Origin: Phlegmacium glaucopus | Taxonomy: Eukaryota > Basidiomycota > Agaricomycetes > Agaricales > Cortinariaceae | Direction of reading: 5' to 3' | Length of the DNA: 64,000 nt | NCBI GenBank assembly: GCA_015039465.1 | Contig: MU130553.1 | Coordinates: forward strand, 585,676-649,675 | In this document: positions 34,991-47,171 of the stretch, piece after piece | How positions within the stretch are numbered: position 1 is the stretch's first letter | Layout: each line of letters begins with the position of its first letter | Notes under the pieces: generated by a model | Seen by the model: the letters and a program-made list of their open reading frames with translations, nothing else | Told to the model about the DNA's origin: nothing | Databases searched by the model: none | Position numbers and translations under genes: made by a program

Positions 34991-37271
34991 ATGACCATCG
35001 TCCTAACACCCTACTGGTCAAATGGCGTTCAAAAGCTCAAAATGGCTGCTCAACGTATGCCTACTTTCCTCTCTGCTCTTAAACTTTCATCGATGCGATA
35101 TACAGCCCTACCCCAGCCTAAACACGGTCTTGTTCCACCGGTATTGAATGCCAACGTCCATACCGAACGCTGCTTGGCCCAACTCCGTTCCAAAGATAAA
35201 GATATAGAAAAATACATCTATCTCTCGCACTTGAAGCATGATGATCCACCTATGTTCTACAAACTCTGCTTGCAACATATGGCCGAAATTACACCAATTA
35301 TCTATACCCCCACCGTTGGAGATGCATGCATGCAATTCTCTCATATTTATCGACGTCCCGAGGGTCTCGTCTGTCTCTTCTCAGTCATGTATTTTGGCCA
35401 GGAGCTGATGCTCTATTTTTAGTATGTCTCCATCAACGACAAAGGAAAAATTCGCAGTGGTATGTGTCCCTTACGTCACTCAAACAAGTCCTGTCGTAAT
35501 CACACGCTTTCTTAGTGTTAAATAACTGGCCAAAAATTGACGAGGCTCGTATCAGTGTTGTCACTGATGGTACGTTATGTTTTTAATGTTTCACATCTCT
35601 CATTATTGTTTCCCTCAGGGTCTCGAATTCTGGGCTTGGGAGACCTTGGTGTAAACGGAATGGGTATTTCTATCGGAAAACTATCTCTGTACATTGCCGG
35701 CGCAGGGTATGCCTCATTTACGGTTTCATTTGCTTCAATTTTCAATTAACTGGTCATCCTTCATCCTATCTTTTTAGTATTCGCCCAGAATCGACTATGC
35801 CCATCTGCCTGGATCTCGGTACAAATACTCAAAAGTACCTAGACGATCCCTTCTACATGGGAATTCGGGAGAAGCGGGTCTCAGACCAAGAAATGCAAGA
35901 GTTTATGGATGAATTCATGAACGAAATGAGCATCGCTTTCCCAAAAATGATGATCCAATTCGAGGTTAGTGGTTGGTGAAACATGCTGCATCCCATATAT
36001 ATACTCACGGGTATTGAAGGATTTCTCGACTGATAATGCTTTCAAATATCTGGAACGCTTCCGCTACAAATATCCAGTCTTCAATGATGATATTCAGGGA
36101 ACGGGCGCCGTAGTTCTTAGCGGATTTTTGAATGCAGCCAAGTTATCCTCGGCAGCCTCAGGCTCTCCGTTAAATTCGCATCGCATCCTCTTCTTCGGCG
36201 CTGGATCAGCTGGTGTGGGAGTTGCTTCTCAACTTGTGAGCTTCTTCACGCTTTTGGGAATGTCAGAGGAGGATGCCCGTCGTCAAATCTGGCTCGTTGA
36301 TTCACAAGGGCTCGTATACGACACTCGCGGACGTTTGGCTGAACATAAGAAATGTAAACAGTCTCTCACACCTTAACCCTCCGATTATCTGTCTTTTTTT
36401 TACTGACATTTTGGACAAACAGACTTTTCACGCAATGATTATCAGGGGCCTCCCATGACTAATATCTTGGATGTCATTGAATACGTGAAACCTACGGCGT
36501 TGCTTGGTCTCTCCACGATTACGGTGATTATACCCGCATTGTTACACGTGTTGCAGTCGATTTATTTTATTTTCTATAGGGTGCTTTTACCCCTGATGTC
36601 ATTAGAGCAATGGCGGCTATCAACCGTCGCCCAATCATCTTCCCTCTATCTAACCCCGTCAAGCTTTCAGAATGCTCGTTTGCAGACGCTGTCGAGCATA
36701 CACGAGGCACTGTACTTTTCGCCTCGGGTTCTCCCTTCCCTGAGCAAGAGTACATGGGTCGACCGCTGTACCCCGGACAGGGAAATAATATGTATATCTT
36801 CCCGGGTTCGTTTTTTATTCTTACCCGTAGTACTTTACCCTGCTTATTTGGCTTGCATGTCCAGGATTGGGACTAGGCGCGATTCTTGCCCGCATCTCGC
36901 AAGTAACTGATAGCATGGTTGAAGCTTCTTCTCTTGGTCTTGCTGACTCGTTGAATGCGGAGGAACGAGACCTTGGGCTTTTGTATCCTCGCATTGAAAG
37001 GAGTAAGTTAAACATTTTTTATACTTTTACAATATTACCCTTCTCTGACCTCTGGTCAACTCCCTTTAATCAGTCAGAGAAATTAGTGCCCATATCGCAA
37101 AAGAGGTAATCCGTGCAGCACAGAAAGCTGTGAGTAACACCATCTTATTAAACACAGTTTGTGAATACTTATTATATTCTCTAGGGTGTTGACCGTTCAC
37201 CTGATCTTCGAACGATGGCCGACGAGGAGCTCCTCGAGTTCATCAATTCTCACATGTGGGATCCCTGTTAA
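34991..37271 (+). CDS. MAE1: Malic enzyme (NAD(P)-malate oxidative decarboxylase)
   Basis: Converts L-malate to pyruvate and CO2 with reduction of NAD(P). The first ATG gives a basic, Ser-rich N-terminus that could be a mitochondrial presequence; a second in-frame ATG lies at 35,042. Family landmarks in order: [40 protein letters not shown] (containing the catalytic Tyr), then after splicing [60 protein letters not shown] and [20 protein letters not shown] (metal-binding Asp pair). [16 protein letters not shown] is the Rossmann loop, followed by [21 protein letters not shown] and [20 protein letters not shown]. The C-terminus is [16 protein letters not shown]. At least eight short introns interrupt it, and some exons are only about 40-60 nt. 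Cofactor preference is not decided by what I can see. Confidence 0.92.
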
Positions 37272-37631
37272 CCTTCCAGCACAATTCACACGTTGCACCA
37301 ACTTTATAGAATGATACTGTTATTTATGTAGACACATGTATATCATCAGTTAGACGCCTTTTTTACACACAAGTCTTTTTTTTGGGTTTGTTGCCATAAA
37401 TATATCTATTCAATTAGAGTCTCTTTTGGATTATCCAAAAAAAACAAGGTGTACAAAAAAGATGGTTTCCAGAGACCGATAAAGCGTTAATAAACGGTGA
37501 AGCCACAAAGGAATTCAACAAAAGTGTATAATAAGTCCGCTACTTGATAAAGGATTGTTTAACTGGGTCAAGTGGGTTGACAAAGGGAAGAAATTATACA
37601 TAGAGAAGTGAGAGAGAGAGAAGGGTGGGTG
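37272..37631. other. Convergent 3' flank, no gene seen
   Basis: Spacer between the malic enzyme stop and the stop of the membrane-protein gene. AT-rich, with poly-T and GA-run simple sequence. Confidence 0.5.
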
Positions 37632-39167
37632 TCAGGTTGATTCCTCGAGAGAATTCGAAGACGAAATTGAAGGAGGTTTTGCAGATGATGACGGTGACTC
37701 GAATATCATAGATTCTATGGTTGTCACCCCGGCTTCGCTATATTGCGAAGGGTGGCTGCTGGGCCATCGTGAAGCTTGACTTAGTCTGCCATTGTTGAAC
37801 GAGGCAAGCGAAGCATGATACGAAGGGGACCGGTTCCAAACGCTAGGATCGTTACGCAAGATGGACTCCGTTGTCGTAAAAGTAGTGTACACTGTCTCTG
37901 GGGGTGGGGGGTTATAAATTGCAATGTTAAGTAATTTTTGAACACAAGAAAAACGTTGTTCTCTCACCTTTTGAAGCAGCTTCAGAACGTGACCTTTTGA
38001 TTCGCCATCGTAAAATCAAGAAGATCACTATTCCGACGATGAAGAGGAATACCAGAGAGCCCAGTACTCCTGCAACGATAATAAGGGTTTTCGATGATGT
38101 TGGAGGGGAGGTATTTGGGGTAATTATAGAACTTGGAGGTGTTAGAGATGCTGTTGAGGAAGTAACACCCTGGGAGGATTGGGTGCTCGTGCCGTTGATA
38201 TCTGAAGTTAGGGAGAAAACGAAAAAGCCAGCCAAAGTATATGGCGCCTGGGCTTTCGTGATATTGATCAATAATTGATGTTCTTCATCCGGTGATAAAC
38301 TGGGAGAAACATAGAGCGGTTGGTTGAGCATCGGAAAGGTTGCATGTCGTAATGTGGGGATAGAAGGAGACATTCTATCAAGAGTATATGCAGCTGTCGG
38401 TGGCTCGAGCCCGCCACTTGCAGGGATTGTGCCAAAGACAACGATAAAACTACCTGCATTTTGTTTCATAATATATCAGTATCTTAGAACCCGAACAGGG
38501 GAGTGATAGAAAACCTGCCATTGAAATTAAGCGATACAGTAGAGCCCTCCGCTACTGTGCTGTGAGTCCGAGCCGTCGATTTGAACAGTGATTGCGTTGA
38601 GTTCCAAGGACCTGTGTAGTGCACTCGTGGATCGTCATCGAATATGTTGCACATCAAACAGGCCCCAATGCCATTGGTACCATTCCAGCTCTGTCCGTTG
38701 CCAGAGCTACTCCCACCATCTCCAAATTTACTCCCACCACTTCCAAAGCTACCCCCGCCGTCTCCAAAGCTACTCCCACCATTTCCAAAGCCACTCCCGC
38801 CATTCCCACTCGGGCTAGTCGCACTACTGCTGCTATTTCCACTCAGGCTAGTCCCATTACTGCCGCCACTTCCACCCGTTCCACTGTTCCCGTCTATTCC
38901 GCTGCCCCCAAAACTTCCATCGTTCCCATCATCCATTCCACTGCCCCCGCCTCCATCACTGCCCCCGCCTCCATCACTGCCCCCGCCTCCATCACCCCCG
39001 CCTGGCCCACTACTAGTAGAATTGTTGCCATTGTCGCCTCCGTCGAAGCTCCCGCCATGACGGTCATCTGAGGATAAGTCTCGAGTGTTTGGTGGTCCTT
39101 GCAACGGGACCCCGTTCATTTGTCTTTTAGTGTGATGTTTATGAACTTCAATTTCTTCAAGAAACAT
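37632..39167 (-). CDS. Single-pass membrane protein with Gly-rich ectodomain
   Basis: Type I-like layout common among agaricomycete cell-surface proteins. The N-terminal half is a Gly/Ser/Asp-rich tract with GGGGSD and GFGNGGSSFGDGG-type repeats. It is followed by a Cys-containing motif CLMCNIFDDDPRVHYTGPWN, a galactose-binding-like or jelly-roll-like fold signature seen in many such proteins. After a splice the ectodomain continues GSFIVVFGTIPASGGLEPPT and LAGFFVFSL. A Ser/Thr/Pro stalk leads to one membrane span, TLIIVAGVLGSLVFLFIVGI, and a basic stop-transfer RWRIKRSR, then a Ser-rich cytoplasmic tail. No signal peptide is visible after the chosen ATG (MFLEEIEVHKHHTKRQ), so an upstream exon may be missing. 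Possible wall-integrity sensor, by architecture only. Confidence 0.7.
38941..38994. repeat. Three perfect 18-bp repeats coding GGGGSD
   Basis: Three exact head-to-tail copies of CTGCCCCCGCCTCCATCA. On the minus strand each codes for DGGGGS in the ectodomain of the surrounding membrane-protein gene. Confidence 0.9.
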
Positions 39168-39726
39168 GGAGCTGGATAAAGGAGCTAAAAATCTTCACTG
39201 TGGCGTGCTGAGGATTATGTTATAATCAGCAAAGAGTGCTTTTTTGGTTCTGGGTTATATGAAGGCGGCACCGCCGGTGGACATTGGTTGCTGCTCTGGT
39301 ATATAAGAGTCAGATGGTTCGACATGAAAGTACTGAAAATCGCACAATAAAACAAGCTTTGTGATAGAACCCGCTCTGCCGGTGCAGGCCCAATGAGCCG
39401 GAGTCACTTTAAATAGGACAAGATAGTCGTCAAGATCGCGGCTCCAGTGAATCAAAGCCCGTTGCATTAACTTTCATCGAATGCAACGAGTACCTGCTGG
39501 ACTGTAGTGAGAAATTCCACTGAGACAGAAAAGAATACCTCTAACACGCAGAGCAGTCCCTGCAATTTCCAGTCTTACCAATAGCTCGGCAAGAGTAGTG
39601 GGGGCCCGAGTTGCAAATCTTCTCATGTCGATCACGGGCGTCAATGACGTGAGAAAAATAAAAATGGTATTGCAGAGATAGGAACAACGTTTTTATGACG
39701 TTCCAGGAAAAGATTCGGTGAGCTAT

Positions 39727-42700
39727 CTAGACTCCGGCCATTTTCTTTAACATTGAAAATTCTTCTTTTCCTGTTGCCTTGCACAACGAATAAAATTTGG
39801 AAGTCGAATTTCTCAACAGCGTGGCAGGCCTGAAATAGACCAATATAGTTGGTTTTTCTCATCGTCACTGGATTGAAGGGGTGACACATACCGATCGAAC
39901 TCAATGATTCTTCCCTGCTCCAGTAGCATCACCTGTTACATTTTATTTTTTGTCTAGCCTTTTCTGAAGGTTTCAAAAAAAATGTCACTCACTCTGTCAT
40001 AATCTATCACTGTGCGAAGTCGATGTGCAATTGTTAAGATTGTGCTCTCCGCAAATTCACTAGCAAGTATTCAAATATTCAGTGAAAGAATATAAATCAT
40101 CAGGGCTCGGCCTTACTGTCGGATGGTCTTTCCAATTAACTCATCTGTCGCATAATCAACGCTATAAATGACAACTTTGAACCCGCAGATCATGGACAGA
40201 TTAAAAGTGTTCAAACCTTGCAGTCGCCTTGTGTGTCGTCAGGATCGGTGACAGTGTGGGACATGAGATAAATAAATCCACGTACCTCATCCATCACAAG
40301 AACTTTTGACCTTTTAAGGATAGCCCGAGCCATACACAGTAATTGTTTTTCACTAAGGGCAAGAGAGCACGAGGTCCAGTGAGAAAGAAAAGTCATGAGT
40401 GACATAACTGACCCTGTGGAAAAGTTGTCGCCCCCTTCGGATACGGATGAGTCCAAGTCACGGAAAACGTTCGCATTGACCATGTCAGATGCTTCAGCGG
40501 GGGTGTCTTCCGGCGGGATGAGATGAACGCGACGAAGCGCTTCGTACTAGTATAAATAGTTAGTATCACAACTAAGACATCTTGGCATGTAACTGACAAT
40601 CTCTTCATCCTGATACTCTTCAAACACGTCGAGAGTTGAGCGAAGGCTTCCGCTAAGGATGGTAGGGTCCTCTAAGCGATTTGGTAAGCCTTGACATCCA
40701 AAGACAGTAGCTAAGTAAAATCAACGTACGCGGAATAATGGTCAATCGACTGCGAAGATCTGTTAACCCAATTTTTGATGTGTCCACTCCATCAACAAGA
40801 ATTCGGCCTTCAGTGGCTTCTACAAATCTGAAGAACGACAATGCCAACGTGCTCTTCCCTGATCCCGTTCTTCCGAGAATACCGACCTTGAGACTAGAAG
40901 TTAGTTCAAGCCCTTCGTTCAATACTAACACACAAGTCAACCTTTTCGCCTGGATTGATCTCAAAATTAAGGTTATGAAGGACATTAGGCAGCTCGGGCT
41001 GAAATCATATCAGTACACTAAACTAAAACGAGATGGCGATACAAAGACCTACAGCGTAACGAATGACAAGATCTTCGCATTTGATCGCGCCACTGGATGG
41101 CCATGAGGGTGACGGCCTTGGCTCAATAAACTCCGGCGGTTCACGTTTGAGTTCCGTATATTCCTTGACACGTTCTAACGCTACCTAGATGCGGATAAGG
41201 AATTCTTGAAACTTCTAACAATGGATGTCAGATGGAAACGACATACCATGGATTGCTCAAGAGCAACAAATCTTCTAACCTAGAAGCAAGTTTTTTTTTC
41301 AAAAAAGAATCCACAGCCCGTCATCAATCGAAGCCTACCAAGAATAGAAGATCATTGGTAACCGTTGAGGCAAATGCAAGTGCAAACCCTGCAGTGGAGG
41401 CACTGATGCTTGGAGTAACGAGACACAATAAACCAGTTACCCCAACGACTACAGCGGAGAGCAAGTTGAAACGGATCGAGAGCCAACGATTCACTACAAA
41501 TGGCGGAGAATCAACTTGATACTCGAGAAGAACATATTTAATAGGGTCATACCTCCCCACATCCAGTAATAAGGGTTAGCATTCTGCCAAGTATTTGGCG
41601 CTTATCAGCATGTGAATTGTAGGTCAAGGAATAGGTGCAAACCGTGTCAACACAGCGGAGCATATCACGCAAGAACTTCGACGAAGCTCCAAAAGCACGA
41701 ATTATCGTGACCCCAGATATAGTTTCTCCGTAGATGGAATAGAGAGGTGATCGAGTAACAGAATCTAACATGCTTCCTGAATATCGACTCTTCGAACCAT
41801 TATATTCGGACTCACCCAATCGTCTCATATCTCTTGATGTTTGGCCATATACCTACTAGGCATCAATATAAGAGCCTCAAAGTTATTTTAAAACCTTACT
41901 TTAGCAACTGAACAGAGTGTGAAGCGTTAATAATAGATAAGATTGTAAAGCTTTTCAATACTTACCATTCCAGTAAACAATGCCCAAAATGAACGCGGCA
42001 ACAATAAAAGGAAGTCCTCCCACATAACTGATTGTGGTAAATGTAGTTATGCACGAAAGTATATAGATAACACTTCGGCCAAAGTTGTCCGAGAGACTGC
42101 TGTCGATACCTAGATTGAAAAGTAAAACAGATCTACTTTCAGGATCGCATTAAAAAAAGAACGGAAAATTTGATCAGCCAACCTTCGAAATCTTTCCCAA
42201 AGCGGTTTAACAAACGACCGCGAGATACAGTATCATGGAAACGGATATCAGCGAAGAGAACTGATTCGAGAAGTCGTTCATACAGGACATGTGAAGCACG
42301 GATGGAACCGTTATATAGAATAAACCACCTCAAGGTTGCGATTATCAACCCGAGTCCTGTGATAGCTGCGTAGACCTTTAAGTAGAACACAGGACTGTCA
42401 TGTTCATCATCCCGGGAATATTTGATGACTGCAATGGATGCGTAACGTGATATATAGAGGGCAGGATTTTGTTCCTGGGCAGCTTGTGACCAGTACCTGA
42501 CAGATCAGTCAGCAAGGTATACGATGTCAAAGCAATAGATAATCCCGTACCTCAGCCAACCATTTTCGAAGACAGGACTCGCTGAGGCTATGATCAAGAC
42601 AGGTATGAAAAGCATCCAATATGACATGCTCCCGCAAGCACGAATGTATGTTTCCCAGATAGTTCGACCAATGCGACCAACTGCACGTTTTTCCTCCTCT

Positions 42701-45700
42701 ACAAGTTTTCTGGCAGGCTTTTTCTGCATTTTTACAGATGCCGGAGCTGAGGATGCAAGAGTAGAACTCGTTTCAGACTGTGGGTCGGTTTCTTCAGCCA
42801 AGATAGCCTCTTCTGCTTTCTCCAAAGTTCGTTTTTCTTCAATGTCATCCGTTTCTCCAGAAGACTCCGTAGACTGGACCAATGTTTTGATAATGCCAGA
42901 ACTATAAAAGGCCTCTTTCGAACCTTCAAACATCACTCTACCATTATCAAGAGTGACAATGTAGCTTGCTCCTGGTGCACAGAGCTGAACGTGATGTGAT
43001 ACCAAGATGACGGTTCTTCCTTGCATAAGTTCGCCTTTCAAACATTCATGATAAAGATGATGAGCAGTATGTGCGTCAACTATTGATTATGATAAGTAAA
43101 TGATAAGGAGAGGACATAATCCAACGACGTACCAGCAGACAAAACATCGTCCAACAGCAGAATGGAAGCCCTGGAGTAGACAGCTCGGGCTAACGAGACT
43201 GAGAAACAATGTTAACTTCGAGACGTTCAATGGACGTCGATGCCTGCATACCTCGTGCTTTCTGACCTCCAGAGAGATTGACCTAATTCATGTTAAAGAC
43301 TACTGTCAGATTGCTTGAAAAGACACGAACTTACTCCGCGCTCTCCAATTTCAGATTCATCACCATCCTCCAAGATATCCAGATCGGCGATTAGGGCGCA
43401 GACCTGCAAAACCCAGCGTTTCAGCGATTGAGTCTCAGTATTCATATTGAATTCCTTACCTCCAAAGTCTTCATGTAACGTTCCTCGTCGTATGGCAAGT
43501 TGAAAAGGATATTATCTGAAAATGAGAGTGAGCTTTCGTGTGTCCGGTAAGAGAAAGAATTACCTTTGATTGAGGCATTACGAAGCCATGCAGCCTGAAG
43601 TCAATGATAAGTGACAAATTAATCGACATATGATCAAGTCAAATACATACCTGGGGAACATATGCGCAAACTCCCGAAACGACCCAATCATCCTTGCAGA
43701 TTTTGCCGCCCGAGAAGGTAGCTAGCGAATCAGGTGGCGATCTTGGGCAGAGAACTTGACCAGCAAGGATATCGGCTTCACCCAACAATGCTGTCAGATA
43801 AAACAGGATTAGGATGTTGTCTCAAAGATTGAAACGGTTGAGAGCTGCTTGCCTAGCAACAAAAGTGTCTTTCCAGATCCCAATTTACCACAGATAAGGG
43901 AGAGTTCGCCCTGTGGGAAGTCTAATGACAAGTCAACCAGGACAAATTTATGTTTAGGAGTTGGTGCTGCAGAGGGTGCCACGCTGCCTGCATTGCGATC
44001 TTGCGGCCATGTCGCAGTACAAGATTGGAACGCGACGGTTTTGGATTGTTGAGAGAGAGGTGGGACAGCATTCACTTCGGCACCGTTAAGATATTTCTCA
44101 ATGCGACGAAGGGAGACAAAGCTCTGAACAAAAATGATGAGTATCTAGATAAATAGGGTGGTAAGAGAGAAAACATACTTGAAGCATGTTGATGAATGTT
44201 TCAGGCAAAGCACTGAGCGCAAACCTCATCTCCGCGAAAACTGCAGAAAAATGTAATGTTAGCCAAAACACAACCACAAAATCCGACTATTCATTCACCA
44301 AGTATCGATGTAAAGGCTATTGAAGGGGTCAGTGGCTGTTGCCTCACAACCGCAAAGTGCCAGAATGATACGAGTGTCACCAAAATGGGTAAACCATTCC
44401 TATAAAGAGAGTTTTTGAATATCGAGAAGCCAAGTTAGTCGTAGCTGTACCAACCAGATAGAATTCCAGAGAACCTATGAATGTTCATCAGACAAAAGTG
44501 GACAAGCGAATTTTTCATTCACAGTACCTCGATAGTATAGTTGAGTTTTTGATATTTGAGTTCTTTGTCGCGGATTTTGAGAATTTTTTTCTCAAAACTA
44601 CGTTCCCAAGCCATAAACTTGATTCCAGGTGTTACGACATGCGAGAAGAAAAAAAAAATGAACCTTCAACGTACCTTGAGCATACGGATTCCACCCAAGA
44701 CCTATGATGTCAAACGACAAATTCATTCATCATCCTGAGATACGTTGAAAAAACTAACGTACTTCGTTCATGAGTGCGACTCGCTCATCACGAGCCTTCA
44801 TCAAATTTTCCTGAGCACCTATATCCAAAGCTATAGATCACACTTCAAGCACATAAAAGAAGGCAGCGCACCAATGACCACTTTCCCAGCCAAATGATTC
44901 ATGGGGAGGAATAAACATGTTACAGCAAGACCGAAGAAGCAAGAGACGCCTGAAAAAGAACCAATCAGATACCAACGGAGGACCTCATCCGATGTTCATA
45001 CCAAGTAATCTATACAAAAGGATTGTTCCGACGACGATCTCGGTGGGAGCATCTGGTATTGATGTTAGAGATGTATCTGAAAGGCATAAGAGAGGCATCA
45101 CGAACCGACAAGGGTGAAGAAATGCCAAGCGAATTCACTGACTCTATCTACGTCGGTGGTCATCAGGGTCATTATCTGAGCCTTGCTTGAAAAATTGTCC
45201 TCATCCGTCTCTGGTGTTTCGGTGACAGGCTTTCCATTTTCAGTAGGTTTGGCACCAGTTGATGTAGGCGGGGGAGCAGTAGAGGCAGCATCCTTACGGA
45301 CAAGAGTCTTCGCGAATAGAACTGAATTTAGTTGGATTTTAAGTCGGACCTGGGTGGTGGTGGTCGACAACGACCAAAGTTGCCCAGTAACTGTTGTCAT
45401 CAGTTAATATCTGCATGGATGAATACAAAAAAGAGACTTTCTCAAGAAAACTAAAACGTTAGTGACGAAAAGTCCTATCACATAAACCCATCCCCATCCT
45501 TTGTTTTCTCTGCTGTGGTCAACCTCGAGGTATCCGACGAATTTTTGCAAGAAAAGAGCTGGGGCATAGAAGAGAACAGCAGAGAGAAAAGCAAGAATGA
45601 ACACCGCTAAAAATATCATATGGTTCAAGCGAGTCAAGCACCAGATCAGGTGCCAACCACTGCCTGCTGCAGGACTCCAAGAAAATATCTTAAGCTTGAC

Positions 45701-46676
45701 TTCGCGCAGAGCTTTCCTCATGCTGGCATAATTATAGGTGGCGCGCATATTCCGAGGAACTATGGGTAAATCTCCAATATCAAGGCTTTCTGCGATGTTT
45801 CCAAGCCAAACTACTTTGGTGGTATATGAGAATAGCAAAATGTCCCACGGAGAGGCATCTAAAGAAACATGTGATTACAGCAAAACGACTCAAGAGAGAG
45901 TGGATGCCTACCTGTGGTGCCGCAGACGTTCCGTTCGTCCATGTTGGTAATCGTTTTGACGGTCTTCTCAGAGTAAATATCTGATGGCGGAAAGTGAAGG
46001 GGTGGACCCAGTGGAGTGGAATAGGCTATAAAACAACCGACGGCGTATACGCCGAGAAGGGCATACCATAGGCCCAGGAGAACGGGCTCATCGTCGTCGT
46101 CAATGGATGTTGTGACAGGAAGAGGGCTATTGGGCAATATTGCAACGGAGCCCAGAAGCGAAAATGCAACAGTCAACAAGACAGTGAGATGTATAATCGA
46201 ATTTGAATGATCATCTGTGCTGACTTGGAGGACGGAACGTGCTGAGATGAGGAAAACGTAAAGAGCGAAGGATAGGTGGAGACTGAAGATTGTTGTATCA
46301 ATATGGTCGTTATTGGCGATAGACCAACCCAATGATACTGTGGAGATCACCACAGCAAAAGCAAGAAAAAGCGACAGGAGAGCTTTCCTCCATCGCACCT
46401 AGTCAAACAGAGTCAAAAAAAAAAGGCTGCAAGATGCATGATGTCTTTTCAACACACCTTTATCCAAAAACTCTCCGCGTCAATTGGATATCCATCTGTA
46501 ACATCTTCTGGTCTAGTAACATCATATATATCTCGTTCATTTTGTTGGTTCGCCTCATCTGTGCTAATGGGCAACTGGATTTTCCCTTCTTTATTCCGTG
46601 TGAGATAGAAAGTAAGGAGACTGGTGACAACGCTGACAACGAGCGCGACGGCAATTGGGAGCTGAAAACGCGGCAT
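39727..46676 (-). CDS. ABCC/MRP-type ABC transporter
   Basis: Full-length exporter of the multidrug-resistance-associated (ABCC) family, likely vacuolar or plasma-membrane, with extra N-terminal spans. The ATG gives [20 protein letters not shown]. Then come several hydrophobic spans, the linker [18 protein letters not shown]1, and NBD1 with Walker [14 protein letters not shown]. The signature [20 protein letters not shown] lies on its own 31-nt exon and its flank (43,252-43,282), with Walker [19 protein letters not shown] charged linker ([14 protein letters not shown]) leads to TMD2 ([11 protein letters not shown]... motif visible as [14 protein letters not shown]) and NBD2 with Walker [21 protein letters not shown] and signature [20 protein letters not shown]. 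The gene ends [23 protein letters not shown] stop. More than twenty introns. NBD2 has GE where the canonical signature has GQ. Substrate unknown. Confidence 0.9.
43252..43282 (-). other. 31-nt exon carrying the NBD1 ABC signature
   Basis: Bounded by ATTAG on the 5' side and GTATGC on the 3' side. It codes [10 protein letters not shown] plus one base of the next codon, so the whole LSGGQ signature of NBD1 sits on a miniature exon between two ordinary short introns. Confidence 0.8.
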
Positions 46677-47171
46677 GGCCCAATTTTTTTGGTTTAGAGA
46701 TACCAAAGTAATGAACGTTGAACCTATATAAGGTACCCAAGGTAGAGAAGTTGGAGTCAGTTCCACTGGGGCCGCTCCTGGTGGGACTCGCTTACAATTC
46801 TTAGACTACTATTTATAGTTTAACGCTGATAAGGCTTATTGCTGCCGACGATTTTGACCTGAATTCCAAATTATTTACGACTAGATCACTAGAACTTGAA
46901 ATCGTTGACCATGTCAAGTTGAATGACAGAGAGGCAAATAAGAATGAAGGGGCATACTCAAGATTTGGACTGCAATGTCCAACAACTTGTTGATAATGGA
47001 CAATCAAGTTATGATCACCGGTACCTTATGCGGAGTTTAAGTGACTGACTCATATTTCAGGACCACATGGAGTACAGGGGCAGCCATACATAGTAAGTAT
47101 GTTCATTGGCAGCTCAATAAATTTATTAAATTCAACATGTACATGTGGGCAGTACATAGCATCCAAAGCGT
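46677..47171. other. ABC transporter upstream region
   Basis: 495 bp between the sphingomyelinase stop and the ABC transporter ATG, both genes being on the minus strand. It must hold one 3' UTR and one promoter. No clear TATA box seen. Confidence 0.45.

Noticed and set aside
38588..39071. Plus-strand Pro/Thr/Ser-rich frames over the Gly-rich region
   Set aside because: They are the antisense reading of the GGC/AGT-rich repeats of the minus-strand membrane-protein gene.
39255..39626. Small minus-strand gene between the membrane-protein and ABC genes (text such as EVFFSVSVEFLTTVQQVLVA)
   Set aside because: Frames look mildly protein-like but no consistent start and splice pattern could be built. 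Left unannotated.
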